From Parashewanella curva (GTDB taxonomy: Bacteria; Pseudomonadota; Gammaproteobacteria; Enterobacterales; Shewanellaceae), in assembly GCF_003675895.1 (NCBI RefSeq), contig NZ_ML014771.1:1-64000 (forward strand): a stretch of 64,000 nucleotides of DNA, written 5' to 3'. The translations under genes were made by a program, and so were the position numbers. Below the pieces are notes generated by a model. It was not told where the DNA came from, made no database searches, and worked only from the letters and a program-made list of their open reading frames with translations. The first letter of the stretch is position 1. Each line of letters begins with the position of its first letter. Shown here in pieces: positions 1 through 8,786 of this stretch.

Positions 1-1553
1 CCTTTTGCCCTGCACACTTGCTCAGTTGGTAATTGTTCAGTTGATCTCGAATTACAGTGCACTTCTAGAGGCTGCCAAACTTTATTCATTTCAACAGTAA
101 GTTGATAAAGCTGCTTTGTATCGGTCTTGTGCACGCTGACACTATGGGATAATTGTTTCTGTTTGTTTATAGCTGGTATCGCTAAGGCTCTTCGCAAGCT
201 TTGAACAGCTTCTTCTCTAGGCTTTGCTCTTATATTCATAGGGGAGTGTTCAATCGAAAGCCAGTTTATCTCTTGAGGAGGAGGTGGAGTTTTTGGTGAG
301 TGAGTTTGAGTATAAATAAAGCAAACTGCTTTAATTGACTCCAATTCTGCTTTTAATGAAACAGCATGACTATCTAACTCTTTATCTTTTAATGTTCGAT
401 ATAACCAGCCATTTGGAGAGGTACTGACAAAAACCAAAGAATCAAGAGTTGGGCAAAAATATGATTCAAGTGATCCTGCAGGCATTAATTGAAGCAAAAA
501 ATAGTTAATAGACTTAATAATTAATTCGAAATTAGTTTTAATAGGGAAACATTTAATTGTGTTTAAATAAAAAATTAATGGCAATATACTTGCTGGAGGC
601 ATTAAATGTTTATAAAAACGAAAGCAACATACAATATAGTTTAGTTTTTCTTTATCTCCACTTTTATCTGTGCTAAAAACATTATCAAACATTACTTTAT
701 GTAGTTGCTCCATAAATTCAAAGCTGCTAAGTGCATTTTTTGAGAGTCGCGTATTAATATTGATATTAAAACAAGAAAAAGACTCCATTCTTTCCAAAAA
801 CCATTCAACATTCATTATTAGTTGTGCATAGATTTCGCAAAACAATGGTAGTTCTGGTTTTAATTGATAAAGATTAATTAACATGAAGCCACAGTTGAAA
901 ACTTTAATTTGAGAAAAGATGAACTGATCAAATGTGAGTGTACTCATAAAGTCACTCAAATGAGTTCTTGGTATTTTTGTCATTTCTTCTTCGGTAATAT
1001 TTCCTGCAAGCCCTTTTAAAATACTGAGTGATAAATTAAACCATAATTGAAGCGAGTTTAATCCTTTAGATAAGTTAAGTGTAGTATTTAAGTGTAATGT
1101 TGCTTTTGCTCTATCAGCAACAAGTTGAAGGGACTGAAGTTCTGGACTCAACGCAGATTTTTGAATTTCAGCGAATTCTTTTGATGAGGTGTAATCAATA
1201 TATAAGCGAAAAATTTCTAAATATAATGTGGCTGCTTGTTGCTCTTTATCTATTTTTGAGGTTTCTGTATCAACTTTGAGGTCTTTAATTTTTTTCAAAA
1301 GTATTGTTGACTGCCTGTAAAAAAAACCTATCTTATGACCTAAACGCTCAACACACTGTTGATCTAATAATTTATTTGGTGACAGTGAAAGACCAATATG
1401 TTCAGCACCTGAAAGCTCTGGCGTTGACAAAGTTTTTTTTGGTTGATGCTCGGCTAAGGGTTTGGTTTCCTCTGCAACATAGGTGTCTTCAGCTTCATTC
1501 CACCCCATAGCTTGAGTAAGATACCCTACGCCAGTTTGAATAAGTTGAAACAT
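1..1553 (-). CDS. Unrecognised large protein, C-terminus off the left edge
   Basis: An open frame of 517 codons runs on the minus strand from an ATG at 1553 to the window edge with no stop, so the C-terminus is missing. A GAGGT Shine-Dalgarno element lies just upstream. I translated it by hand: it begins MFQLIQTGVGYLTQAMGW, is mainly helical in character, is rich in Leu, Lys and Glu, and has a short proline run (TPPPPQE) near residue 430. I see no signal peptide, transmembrane segment or familiar catalytic motif. I do not recognise the family. It lies beside an integrase remnant and reads like a lineage-specific accessory protein. The length and clean frame make it a confident gene with unknown function. 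Confidence 0.75.
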   Translation of the reverse strand, partial: MFQLIQTGVGYLTQAMGWNEAEDTYVAEETKPLAEHQPKKTLSTPELSGAEHIGLSLSPNKLLDQQCVERLGHKIGFFYRQSTILLKKIKDLKVDTETSKIDKEQQAATLYLEIFRLYIDYTSSKEFAEIQKSALSPELQSLQLVADRAKATLHLNTTLNLSKGLNSLQLWFNLSLSILKGLAGNITEEEMTKIPRTHLSDFMSTLTFDQFIFSQIKVFNCGFMLINLYQLKPELPLFCEIYAQLIMNVEWFLERMESFSCFNININTRLSKNALSSFEFMEQLHKVMFDNVFSTDKSGDKEKLNYIVCCFRFYKHLMPPASILPLIFYLNTIKCFPIKTNFELIIKSINYFLLQLMPAGSLESYFCPTLDSLVFVSTSPNGWLYRTLKDKELDSHAVSLKAELESIKAVCFIYTQTHSPKTPPPPQEINWLSIEHSPMNIRAKPREEAVQSLRRALAIPAINKQKQLSHSVSVHKTDTKQLYQLTVEMNKVWQPLEVHCNSRSTEQLPTEQVCRAK

Positions 1554-2015
1554 TTTACCTCGGAGGTAGTAAGTTAATAATCTTCCTTTGTTTAATAATC
1601 CCTGTTATTTCACTATATCTAAGATGTGACTTAAAAAGGATTAAACTTCATTCATAGTTGTAAACGGATCTGATGAATTTATGTAGCTTAAAGTATTTAA
1701 TAACATTATTTAAACGCAGTTATGTCGAGTCAGAAAACTCGCTTTTAGAAAATGATAAGAGAGCACATGGCTGATTGGATCCAACAAACATGATACTAAT
1801 ATCGGACTGATTAAAACTAAAAGAGGAGTAGCTTTGCTGTTAATTGATAACGGGACTTGTTTTGGTTTAAACCAGTGTAGATAGAATCGACTGGCACATT
1901 TATGTCCAATTACGTGTACACAATTACGTGTTTGAAACACTATATTTTCATTGGTTTTCTGCTCGGTTTAATTGAGTGGCTTAAGATTCAAAGCAAGCAA
2001 GTTACCATTGTTGAG
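1554..2015. other. Intergenic region, no gene seen
   Basis: About 460 bp of AT-rich sequence between the left-edge gene and the integrase remnant. A 76-codon minus-strand frame inside it has no convincing ribosome-binding site or recognisable protein character and is left out. I found no tRNA or clear attachment-site duplication here. Confidence 0.5.
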
Positions 2016-3265
2016 TCATTTCGTTTGAATTAAGGCTTCGGATAAACTTTTACGGTCAAAAAACTGATATGAGCCTATGGCGTGTTTGCTGATGTGATCA
2101 CTCCACCATTGCATGATTTTCTTTCTTTTCTTGAAATAGGTTGTGCGCTTATAAGCGGCACGGATTTTATTGGGTTCTACGTGCGCTAACGCGGCATCCA
2201 CTGCTTCAGGATGGAAACCCTTTTCATTCAGTGTTGTGCTGGCCAAAGATCTAAAGCCGTGTGCTGTTGTTTTATTTCTGAGTCCCATTCTGCCTAATGC
2301 TTTGTTGATAGTCTCGGAATCTGTGGCTTGGCGATATTTGTATCTGGACGGGAACACATGTTCAAGGTGACCACTTAATGGCCTGACTGCCTCCAATATA
2401 GCTAAAGCTTGTTTGGTCAATGGAACCTTGTGCTCTCGGTTCATTTTCATTCGTTCTGGTGGGATCACCCATACCGCTTTTTCTATATCTATTTCACACC
2501 ATTTTGTGCCAGCGGCTTCTGCTGGACGAACCATAGTATGCAGTTGCCATTCAATCAGGCATCGAGTACCGAAGTAAATATTGGCGCTGGCGATAGCTTG
2601 CATCAGCTCTTTGATATCATCGGGTTCCATTGCTCGAAGATGAGTCACTTTGGGTTTGCGAATTACTTTATTGATCCCCACCAATGGATTGAAATCGATC
2701 AAGCCACTGTTAACGGCATAGTTCATCACTTCATTCATAAGCTGGCCACAGCGTTTGACCATTTCTAGTTTGCCTTGCGCTTCAACTGGCCTAAGAATTT
2801 GGATAGCGATGGGAGCAGTGATTTCTTTTATTGGCATTGAGCCAAGGAAAGGGAATACGTAGTTTTCTAGTTTGCGCCAATTATCTGAAATGGTTTTAGG
2901 CTTTAGATGGCCTTCTTTGGTTGATTTCCATTACTGGGCAAGGGCTTCAAAGGTGTTAAATTGTTTTTGAATTTGTTTTAGTTTTTCTTTTTCACGGTGT
3001 ACTTGTGGGTCAATTCCATCGATAACAGTCTCCGCATTTCTTGAGCATTTGATCTTGCATCAGCAAGAGAAACATCGGTAATAGAACCAAGGCCAATGCA
3101 AGCTTTATTTTTGTTTGTGGGGCGAGTATATCTGAACTCCCAAAATTTGGTCTGGTTTGGTTTCACGTATATGTATAAGCCACCACCATCGAATTTCCTT
3201 ATCGCTTTGCCCGAAGACTTTAGGTGTTCAACCGTTTTTGCAGAAAGCTTATTGATAATAGGCAT
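2016..3265 (-). pseudogene. P4-type tyrosine integrase, inactivated
   Basis: The N-terminal piece (ATG at 3265, SD GGAGG just upstream) is the Arm-DNA-binding domain of P4/prophage integrases, with KLSAKTVE, FDGGGLYIYV and the KACIGLGS type segment. A frameshift near 3018-3024 breaks it. The correct frame then reads GIDPQVHREKEKLK and reaches an in-frame TAA at 2931-2933, where a charged residue before Trp would be expected. The frame continues to 2016 with the full catalytic domain: Arg in TMVRPAEA, Lys in RMKMNREHKVPL, HGFR, LAH, and Tyr in AAYKR. Both lesions together make a functional full-length enzyme very unlikely. It is probably the remnant of an integrated island. Confidence 0.88.
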
Positions 3266-3275
3266 AACTCCTCCG

Positions 3276-3458
3276 GTATGTAACTGTTCAAGAGTATTTT
3301 GAGTACTTAATTCGTTACATACTTTGACGGAATTATTATTTTAAAACAGATGGATACTATATTTTTACTCAATAAATATTGAGTGAGGAATTCGATTCAG
3401 AACTCAAAAAAGTATGTAACTGCGAATCGGTTTTTGATTTAATCACATACTCAGTTAC
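3276..3458. repeat. Short GTATGTAAC repeats upstream of the integrase
   Basis: GTATGTAACTG occurs at 3276-3286 and 3412-3422, GTTACATAC (the inverse) at 3314-3322, and CAGTTAC at 3452-3458. Direct and inverted short repeats next to the 5' end of an integrase gene are what arm-type integrase sites or an operator of an excision regulator look like. The assignment to arm sites is inference. The rest of the 3266-3688 interval holds no gene. Confidence 0.45.
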
Positions 3459-3641
3459 ACACGCAAATCGTGGAACAGTCTAGAAGAGTTTGGACACTAA
3501 CTGCTTGTTTAAGCTGGATTTTAGGTGTTGAAAAAGACGTGCTTGGACGTCTCTAGTATGGAATTTGGCGGTGAGGGAGGGATTCTACTTTGTTGTTTAA
3601 CATGTTGATTTATAATGAGTTGTTGTTTGACCAAAAATAGA

Positions 3642-3662
3642 GTCATACATCGCGTCATACAT
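3642..3662. repeat. Tandem GTCATACAT pair
   Basis: GTCATACAT is present at 3642-3650 and again at 3654-3662, so the copies are 12 bp apart, just beyond the end of the HepT-like gene. It could be a chance duplication or a protein-binding site. Confidence 0.35.
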
Positions 3663-3688
3663 GATAAGTTTTCTATTCCTAAAACGAA

Positions 3689-4108
3689 TTACTTATTCTT
3701 TGATAAGTAATCGAGGCCAGCATCTGCAAAGGCTTTTAAGTCGATATAGTTCTCATGTTTAATTATGTGTTCCACAGTTTGCTGATCAATATTCAAGTAA
3801 TCATGAACTAAGGCATTGCGCATACCAACAATCGCTCGCCAATTTACATTTACCACTTCAGGGATATTTTTTTCTTCTAGACGTTTGAAAGAGGCATAAG
3901 CATCAGCGGGGGATACACCGAAAAGCGATTTGTTCCAATGTTTTGATATTCCAATGCAAGCTTCAATTAGTATTTGCAATGTCCTTTCTGCTGCTCGATA
4001 CTCATACCGCGAAAGAGAGCGCTCTACGATAATGGAATTCAACCCTCGTAGTTCAGAAACAATTAATTGCGTGTGTTCACGCATCGATAGAACGTAATGA
4101 TTATCCAT
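3689..4108 (-). CDS. hepT: HepT-like HEPN-domain toxin (RNase)
   Basis: The 139-residue all-helical protein carries the HEPN motif R-x4-H-x-Y (RNALVHDY near residue 112), the signature of HepT toxins, which are ribonucleases that are active as dimers. Its start overlaps the end of the upstream nucleotidyltransferase gene by 8 bp, the usual coupled arrangement of a MNT/HEPN toxin-antitoxin pair. In characterised pairs the antitoxin adds AMP to the Tyr of this motif. That Tyr is present here, so the same regulation is expected. Length and motif fit the DUF86/HepT family well. Confidence 0.88.
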   Translation of the reverse strand: MDNHYVLSMREHTQLIVSELRGLNSIIVERSLSRYEYRAAERTLQILIEACIGISKHWNKSLFGVSPADAYASFKRLEEKNIPEVVNVNWRAIVGMRNALVHDYLNIDQQTVEHIIKHENYIDLKAFADAGLDYLSKNK

Positions 4109-4484
4109 AGTGCCTATAATGATATTGATAGTCTAATTCCCACTTGCTCATGATTTTTTGCGTCAAAAACATTTCTTTTGCAGGATCTTTATTGACTAAG
4201 AGTTTACCTGTACTAATAACTTCCATAGCTAAAGGTATAGGGGCTACCTCTAAATCAAGAATAGATAGTTGATCAGTGTTTAAACCTAGCTGGTCACTCC
4301 ATTGAAGCGCTAATGTTTCAGGCCTTAATCTGCGCTCCAAAGGATTATGTTCGTATTTAGAAAATATAACAGCCAAATCATAATCGCTTTTAATTGTTGC
4401 ATTGCCTTTAGCTCTTGAGCCATATAACCATAGTGCGGCTATATCAGCTTGCTGAGATGCTTTTTTAATGATTTCAGAAATCAT
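4101..4484 (-). CDS. mntA: MntA-like nucleotidyltransferase antitoxin
   Basis: The 127-residue protein has the minimal nucleotidyltransferase signature GS-x10-D-x-D (GSRAKGNATIKSDYD, near residues 22-36), as in MntA antitoxins that AMPylate and silence HepT. It is first in a two-gene unit and overlaps hepT by 8 bp. An AGGGG element precedes the ATG. The pair lies between an integrase remnant and a restriction locus, a common setting for such modules. Family assignment is firm; antitoxin activity is inferred from the pairing. Confidence 0.88.
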   Translation of the reverse strand: MISEIIKKASQQADIAALWLYGSRAKGNATIKSDYDLAVIFSKYEHNPLERRLRPETLALQWSDQLGLNTDQLSILDLEVAPIPLAMEVISTGKLLVNKDPAKEMFLTQKIMSKWELDYQYHYRHYG

Positions 4485-4681
4485 ACCATGCCCCTATAAA
4501 CGATTAACGACAAAGTCTAACATAGTCCACTACATTTTAGTCTTTATTGTTGACGTATCCCTAATTGTAGTTTCGCCATATCAACTCGGCATATTTAATA
4601 GACAATAGATGTGTGAGGTAAGTAGACAATAAGGTATTGAAAAGCAGTCCTTATTGTCGCTTAATTCCAAAATCAATAAAG

Positions 4682-5077
4682 TTAGATTTTAAATCTGGAA
4701 TTTACAATATGTGACACAATATCACCCAAAGGCTTTGGCTTATCTGTTTCTGCGTCAACCTCACCAAAATTATCATATCGAGCGAGCTTAAATCCTATCC
4801 CTGTAGCTGTTTTAAAAATGCAGTATTCGCCAAAAATTGCGATAACCCAAAGGTATTCATCACCACTTTCATCAATATTTTCCCAAATTTCAGGTTGATA
4901 CAGTTTGATGAGTCTCCAAAAGTTTTTCTCAAGTCCTTCCATTAAGAATTCTTCTGAAGCAATGATTTCCGAAAGCTTGGTATCACAGAACATATTCACC
5001 CGCTGTTTTGGAGTAACTTGTGTAACCAGAGATTCTAAAGGATTCTGTAAGCGATTAGAAAGGCTTTTTAGCAACAA
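4682..5077 (-). CDS. Hypothetical protein, start uncertain
   Basis: A frame of 131 codons. The most upstream start would be TTG at 5077; an ATG at 4993 would give about 103 residues starting MFCDTKLSEII. The protein is acidic, with aromatic patches (NFWRLIKLY, EYLWVIAIFGEY), and has the look of a small soluble alpha/beta protein. I do not recognise a domain. It might be a small immunity-like or phage-related protein, but nothing in the sequence proves it. The first 28 codons could be non-coding. Confidence 0.5.
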   Translation of the reverse strand: MLLKSLSNRLQNPLESLVTQVTPKQRVNMFCDTKLSEIIASEEFLMEGLEKNFWRLIKLYQPEIWENIDESGDEYLWVIAIFGEYCIFKTATGIGFKLARYDNFGEVDAETDKPKPLGDIVSHIVNSRFKI

Positions 5078-5197
5078 ATAAAACTGTAATTTTATTTGTA
5101 ACAGTAAAGTAACCTAGTTACAGATTATCTTGATATCAATATCGTCTTGAGATTCATTCTTGAACACAAAAATCCCACACATACTCGTACTGAAAAT

Positions 5198-5250
5198 GGC
5201 TCATTTTGATTCATTTTGGCTCATTTGAATCGAGAATAGCTCATTTGAAA
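5198..5250. repeat. Three GCTCATTT repeats phased at 20 bp
   Basis: The octamer GCTCATTT begins at 5199, 5219 and 5239, exactly 20 bp apart (about two helical turns), in the 316-bp gap 5078-5393 between divergently transcribed genes. Phased iterons in a promoter region suggest a cooperatively bound operator. No other gene or RNA is visible in the gap. Confidence 0.5.
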
Positions 5251-5393
5251 ATATACTTTACGACAAGTGTTTACACATGATTTTGAGTGTGTGATTTTGC
5301 CAGCATTAGTTTTGTAAATCTGATGCTTTCAAGGATGTGAAGTGTCTTTCATAAATAACTCTAGCCCTAAATTTGGGCATATACTTGGAGTAG

Positions 5394-5957
5394 ATGATGA
5401 AAGTAAATTCACTCAATACCAATACTGCCACCAATTCGATTCTATCAAGCAGATCTCGGGCGCTGGTCGCCCATCTTTTTTTGATTTCTATTTTGCTAAT
5501 GGCTCCCGAACTTGCCTTTGCCGATCCCATATCTTCAGAAAGAAAAAAGGTCTCTTCAATCTTAATAGCAGGAATTAAAGAAATTTTATTAAATTCCCCA
5601 CTAGAAAAAACTGGTAATGGAATAGAACCTCTTAAACTCGGTGAAGATAGCCTAAAAAAAGAAGCCCTTATTCAAATCAAGACGCTAAAAAGTCTAACTT
5701 ATAGACAGGAGAAAAATTCTGAACTCCTACGCCTAACCCAAAAGTATATAAAGCTAGGAAGGTACGACTTAGCCGTAATTTTTTCACAAGAAATAACCTA
5801 CAGACACCAAAAAAACTCACTATCAACTCAGATAGCGCAAGCGTCAATAACATCAGGGGACTTTGACACTGCTCAAAAGGCTATTGATGCAATTACATTT
5901 ACCTCAGATAAAAATCAATTGACTCAGGCATTATTAAAAAGAGTAGGGTCTAAATAA
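5394..5957 (+). CDS. Exported hypothetical protein with TPR-like helices
   Basis: A 187-residue protein. Residues about 22-44 form a hydrophobic stretch ending in ELAFADP, a plausible Sec signal with cleavage after AFA, preceded by an unusually long polar N-region. The mature part is helical, with alternating short helices (KYIKLGRYDLAVIFSQ, ASITSGDFDTAQKAID) that resemble tetratricopeptide or SEL1-like pairs. Two adjacent ATG codons (5394 and 5397) follow a GGAG element. I do not recognise the family. It is upstream of, and separate from, the restriction operon. Confidence 0.65.
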   Translation: MMKVNSLNTNTATNSILSSRSRALVAHLFLISILLMAPELAFADPISSERKKVSSILIAGIKEILLNSPLEKTGNGIEPLKLGEDSLKKEALIQIKTLKSLTYRQEKNSELLRLTQKYIKLGRYDLAVIFSQEITYRHQKNSLSTQIAQASITSGDFDTAQKAIDAITFTSDKNQLTQALLKRVGSK

Positions 5958-6120
5958 ATTGGAATTAAGCTGCACGCAAGTTATTTAATTTTTTAAACAG
6001 CCCAATAAACAAACACCTAAACGTCATACTTTAATTATTTGATCTCAAAGATATACATCTCAAAAGTATCTATGGCAAAATCAAACGAATATAAAAGTGC
6101 CATAGCCTTGAAGGATTAAG

Positions 6121-8553
6121 TTGTTCATGAGCATCAATAAATCAACGCTTACAGAAACCGATATCATCACCAAATTCATTTTACCTGCAGTTAAAGATGC
6201 TGGCTGGGATGATATGACTCAAATCCGTCAAGAAGTGAAGCTTCGAGATGGCAAAGTAATCGTTCGAGGCAAAGTTGCGGCTCGTAAAAAAGTAAAATCT
6301 GCCGATATCGTTTTATATCACAAACCAAATATGCCATTGGCAGTTATTGAAGCCAAAGCCAATAAGCATGAAGTTGGCAAAGGCATGCAGCAAGGTTTGG
6401 ATTACGCTAAGTTACTCGACGTACCATTTGTTTTTGCGTCTAATGGCGATGGCTTCATATTTCACGATAAAACAAACCCAAATCAGTTAGAGACTGAAAT
6501 TCGATTAGAAGATTTCCCTACTCCCCTGCAATTGCGTGATAAATACTGCCAATGGAAAGGTTACAAACAATCACAACTTTCCGTATTAGAGCAAGACTAT
6601 TACGATGACGGTAGTGGCAAATCGCCACGTTATTACCAAATGCAAGCGGTCAATAAAACCTTGGAGGCTATATCAGCAGGTCAAGACCGAATTCTTCTGG
6701 TTATGGCTACTGGCACAGGTAAGACCTACACAGCATTCCAAATTATCTGGCGCTTGTGGAAAGCAAAAGCCAAAAAACGCATCTTGTTTCTAGCTGATAG
6801 AAATGTACTGGTCGATCAAACACGCATCAATGACTTTCAGCCTTTTGGCACCGCAATGACAAAAGTCGAAAAGCGCAATGTCGATCCTGCATACGAAGTC
6901 CACTTAGCTTTATATCAAGCCCTTACAGGTCCTGAAGAATCACAAAAAGCCTATAAGCAGGTAGACCCAAACTTCTTTGATCTAATCATTATCGACGAGT
7001 GCCACCGTGGAAGTGCCGCTGATGATAGCGCTTGGCGAGAAATCCTTGAGTATTTCGGTAGTGCCACTCAAGTAGGTTTAACCGCAACGCCAAAAGAAAC
7101 AGACGAAGTATCTAACACCGATTACTTTGGTGATCCTGTCTACACCTACAGCTTGAAAGAAGGCATTGAAGACGGATTTCTAGCCCCTTATAAAGTTGTG
7201 CGTGTCGATATCGACATTGACCTACAAGGTTGGCGTCCACAAAAAGATCAAAAAGACAAACACGGCGAAACCATCGAAGACCGAATATACAATCAAAACG
7301 ACTTTGACCGTACAATGGTCATTGACGAACGCACAGAGCTTGTAGCCAGAACCATTACCAACTATCTCAAGCGAACAGATCCAATGGCGAAGACCATTGT
7401 ATTCTGTAATGATATCGATCACGCTGAACGAATGCGTCGAGCATTGGTCAATCTTAACCCTGAACAAGTCGCCAAGAACGATAAATACGTCATGAAGATA
7501 ACGGGCGACGATGAAATTGGTAAAGCACAGCTTGATTACTTTATAGATCCTAAAAAAGCCTACCCAGTCATAGCCACAACATCAGAGTTGATGACAACAG
7601 GTGTAGATGCTAAAACCTGTAAGTTAGTAGTGTTAGATCAAAACATTCAATCTATGACCAAGTTTAAGCAGATCATTGGTCGTGGTACTCGTATTGATGA
7701 TAAATACAATAAACTGTGGTTCACCATTCTAGACTTCAAAAAAGCCACAGAATTATTTGCTGACGAACGCTTCGATGGTATCCCAGAAAAAGTCAAAGTG
7801 GCTAAGCCAGAAGACATTAATAACGGCAAAGACAATTTAGACGATGATGAAGACGACCAAACTGGTATTGATTCACCATTTGATGGTGAAGAGAGTGGTG
7901 ATGTAAATAAACCAACACCAACTTACGGCGGTGACACATCTTCAATACCTGATGATTCTGGAACACCAATCGATGATGCCCCCTCAGTCCGCAAATTTCA
8001 TGTAAATGGAGTACCGGTTACAGTAATAGCTGAACGAGTCCAGTATTATGACACCGATGGTAAATTGGTGACTGAGTCTTTTAAAGACTACACCCGAAAA
8101 ACATTAGTTAAACAATTTGCAACCTTAGATGACTTTACCAAAAAGTGGAACGCAACGGATCGCAAGCAAGCCATCATAGACGAACTTGAAAGCTTAGGCG
8201 TACTGTGGGAAGTGCTTGAGCAAGAAGTAGGGAAAGAGCTCGATCCTTTCGATCTCATTTGCCATGTTGTGTATGATCAGCCTGCATTAACTCGTAAAGA
8301 ACGTGCGGAAAACGTTAAAAAGCGTAACTACTTCACTAAGTACTCTGAAACAGCACAAGAAGTGCTTAATTCACTGTTAGACAAATATGCCGACGAAGGT
8401 GTATTAGAAATTGAGAACAAAAACATACTTAAGGTTGCCCCATTTACCAATATAGGGCGTCCGATTGAAATCGTTAAAAAAGGCTTTGGTAAACCAGCTG
8501 ATTACGAGCAAGCCATTAGTGAGCTAGAAGCTGAAATCTATCGCTCAGCCTAA
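6121..8553 (+). CDS. hsdR: Type I restriction enzyme, HsdR subunit
   Basis: The 810-residue motor and nuclease subunit of a type I restriction-modification complex. An N-terminal PD-ExK nuclease is visible (Asp62, Glu77, Lys79), followed by an SF2 translocase with Walker A ATGTGKT (about 196-202), DECH box, GLTATPKE, and motif [11 protein letters not shown]. The C-terminal region resembles the EcoEI-type R-subunit domain. With the gene order R-M-S this indicates type IB (EcoAI/EcoEI class). An acidic Asp/Glu-rich linker with Gly, Pro and Ser lies near 565-625. The start is either TTG 6121 (5 bp after AAGGA) or ATG 6127. Confidence 0.95.
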   Translation: MFMSINKSTLTETDIITKFILPAVKDAGWDDMTQIRQEVKLRDGKVIVRGKVAARKKVKSADIVLYHKPNMPLAVIEAKANKHEVGKGMQQGLDYAKLLDVPFVFASNGDGFIFHDKTNPNQLETEIRLEDFPTPLQLRDKYCQWKGYKQSQLSVLEQDYYDDGSGKSPRYYQMQAVNKTLEAISAGQDRILLVMATGTGKTYTAFQIIWRLWKAKAKKRILFLADRNVLVDQTRINDFQPFGTAMTKVEKRNVDPAYEVHLALYQALTGPEESQKAYKQVDPNFFDLIIIDECHRGSAADDSAWREILEYFGSATQVGLTATPKETDEVSNTDYFGDPVYTYSLKEGIEDGFLAPYKVVRVDIDIDLQGWRPQKDQKDKHGETIEDRIYNQNDFDRTMVIDERTELVARTITNYLKRTDPMAKTIVFCNDIDHAERMRRALVNLNPEQVAKNDKYVMKITGDDEIGKAQLDYFIDPKKAYPVIATTSELMTTGVDAKTCKLVVLDQNIQSMTKFKQIIGRGTRIDDKYNKLWFTILDFKKATELFADERFDGIPEKVKVAKPEDINNGKDNLDDDEDDQTGIDSPFDGEESGDVNKPTPTYGGDTSSIPDDSGTPIDDAPSVRKFHVNGVPVTVIAERVQYYDTDGKLVTESFKDYTRKTLVKQFATLDDFTKKWNATDRKQAIIDELESLGVLWEVLEQEVGKELDPFDLICHVVYDQPALTRKERAENVKKRNYFTKYSETAQEVLNSLLDKYADEGVLEIENKNILKVAPFTNIGRPIEIVKKGFGKPADYEQAISELEAEIYRSA

Positions 8554-8640
8554 ACAAGTATTACAGCACAATAACCAAATAAATTAAGGCTCCAGTAAAT
8601 AAATAAGCGATAAGCTGTCGATTATAAATTAGCTCTGAAT

Positions 8641-8724
8641 TGTCATACCCGCGAAGGCGGGTATCCTGTGCCTTTTATTAATAAATTTAAAAGGCGCTAG
8701 ACTCCTGCCTTCGCAGGAGTGACA
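8641..8724. repeat. REPIN-like element between hsdR and hsdM
   Basis: Two 8-bp perfect hairpins face each other: ATACCCGC-GAAG-GCGGGTAT at 8645-8664 and ACTCCTGC-CTTC-GCAGGAGT at 8701-8720. The tetraloops are reverse complements, and the ends TGTCA and TGACA are inverted. This is the form of a paired REP element. It occupies most of the 233-bp gap that separates hsdR from hsdM, and related half-elements occur at 48999-49066 and 61218-61252. Confidence 0.75.
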
Positions 8725-8786
8725 GAAGAACTTATTGACAAGCGCTTAGATACTAGAGCCTTTGCAGTAACTAATAAGAGAAAATC

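Noticed and set aside
1710-1940. 76-codon minus-strand frame in the gap before the integrase remnant
   Set aside because: No plausible ribosome-binding site and an amino-acid pattern unlike a real protein.
3423-3688. tRNA or attachment site for the integrase
   Set aside because: No tRNA-like cloverleaf or TTCRANTC T-loop, and no long direct repeat flanking the integrase was found.
5198-5250. CRISPR-like array
   Set aside because: Three 8-bp repeats at 20-bp spacing are too short for CRISPR repeats and spacers, and there are no cas genes.
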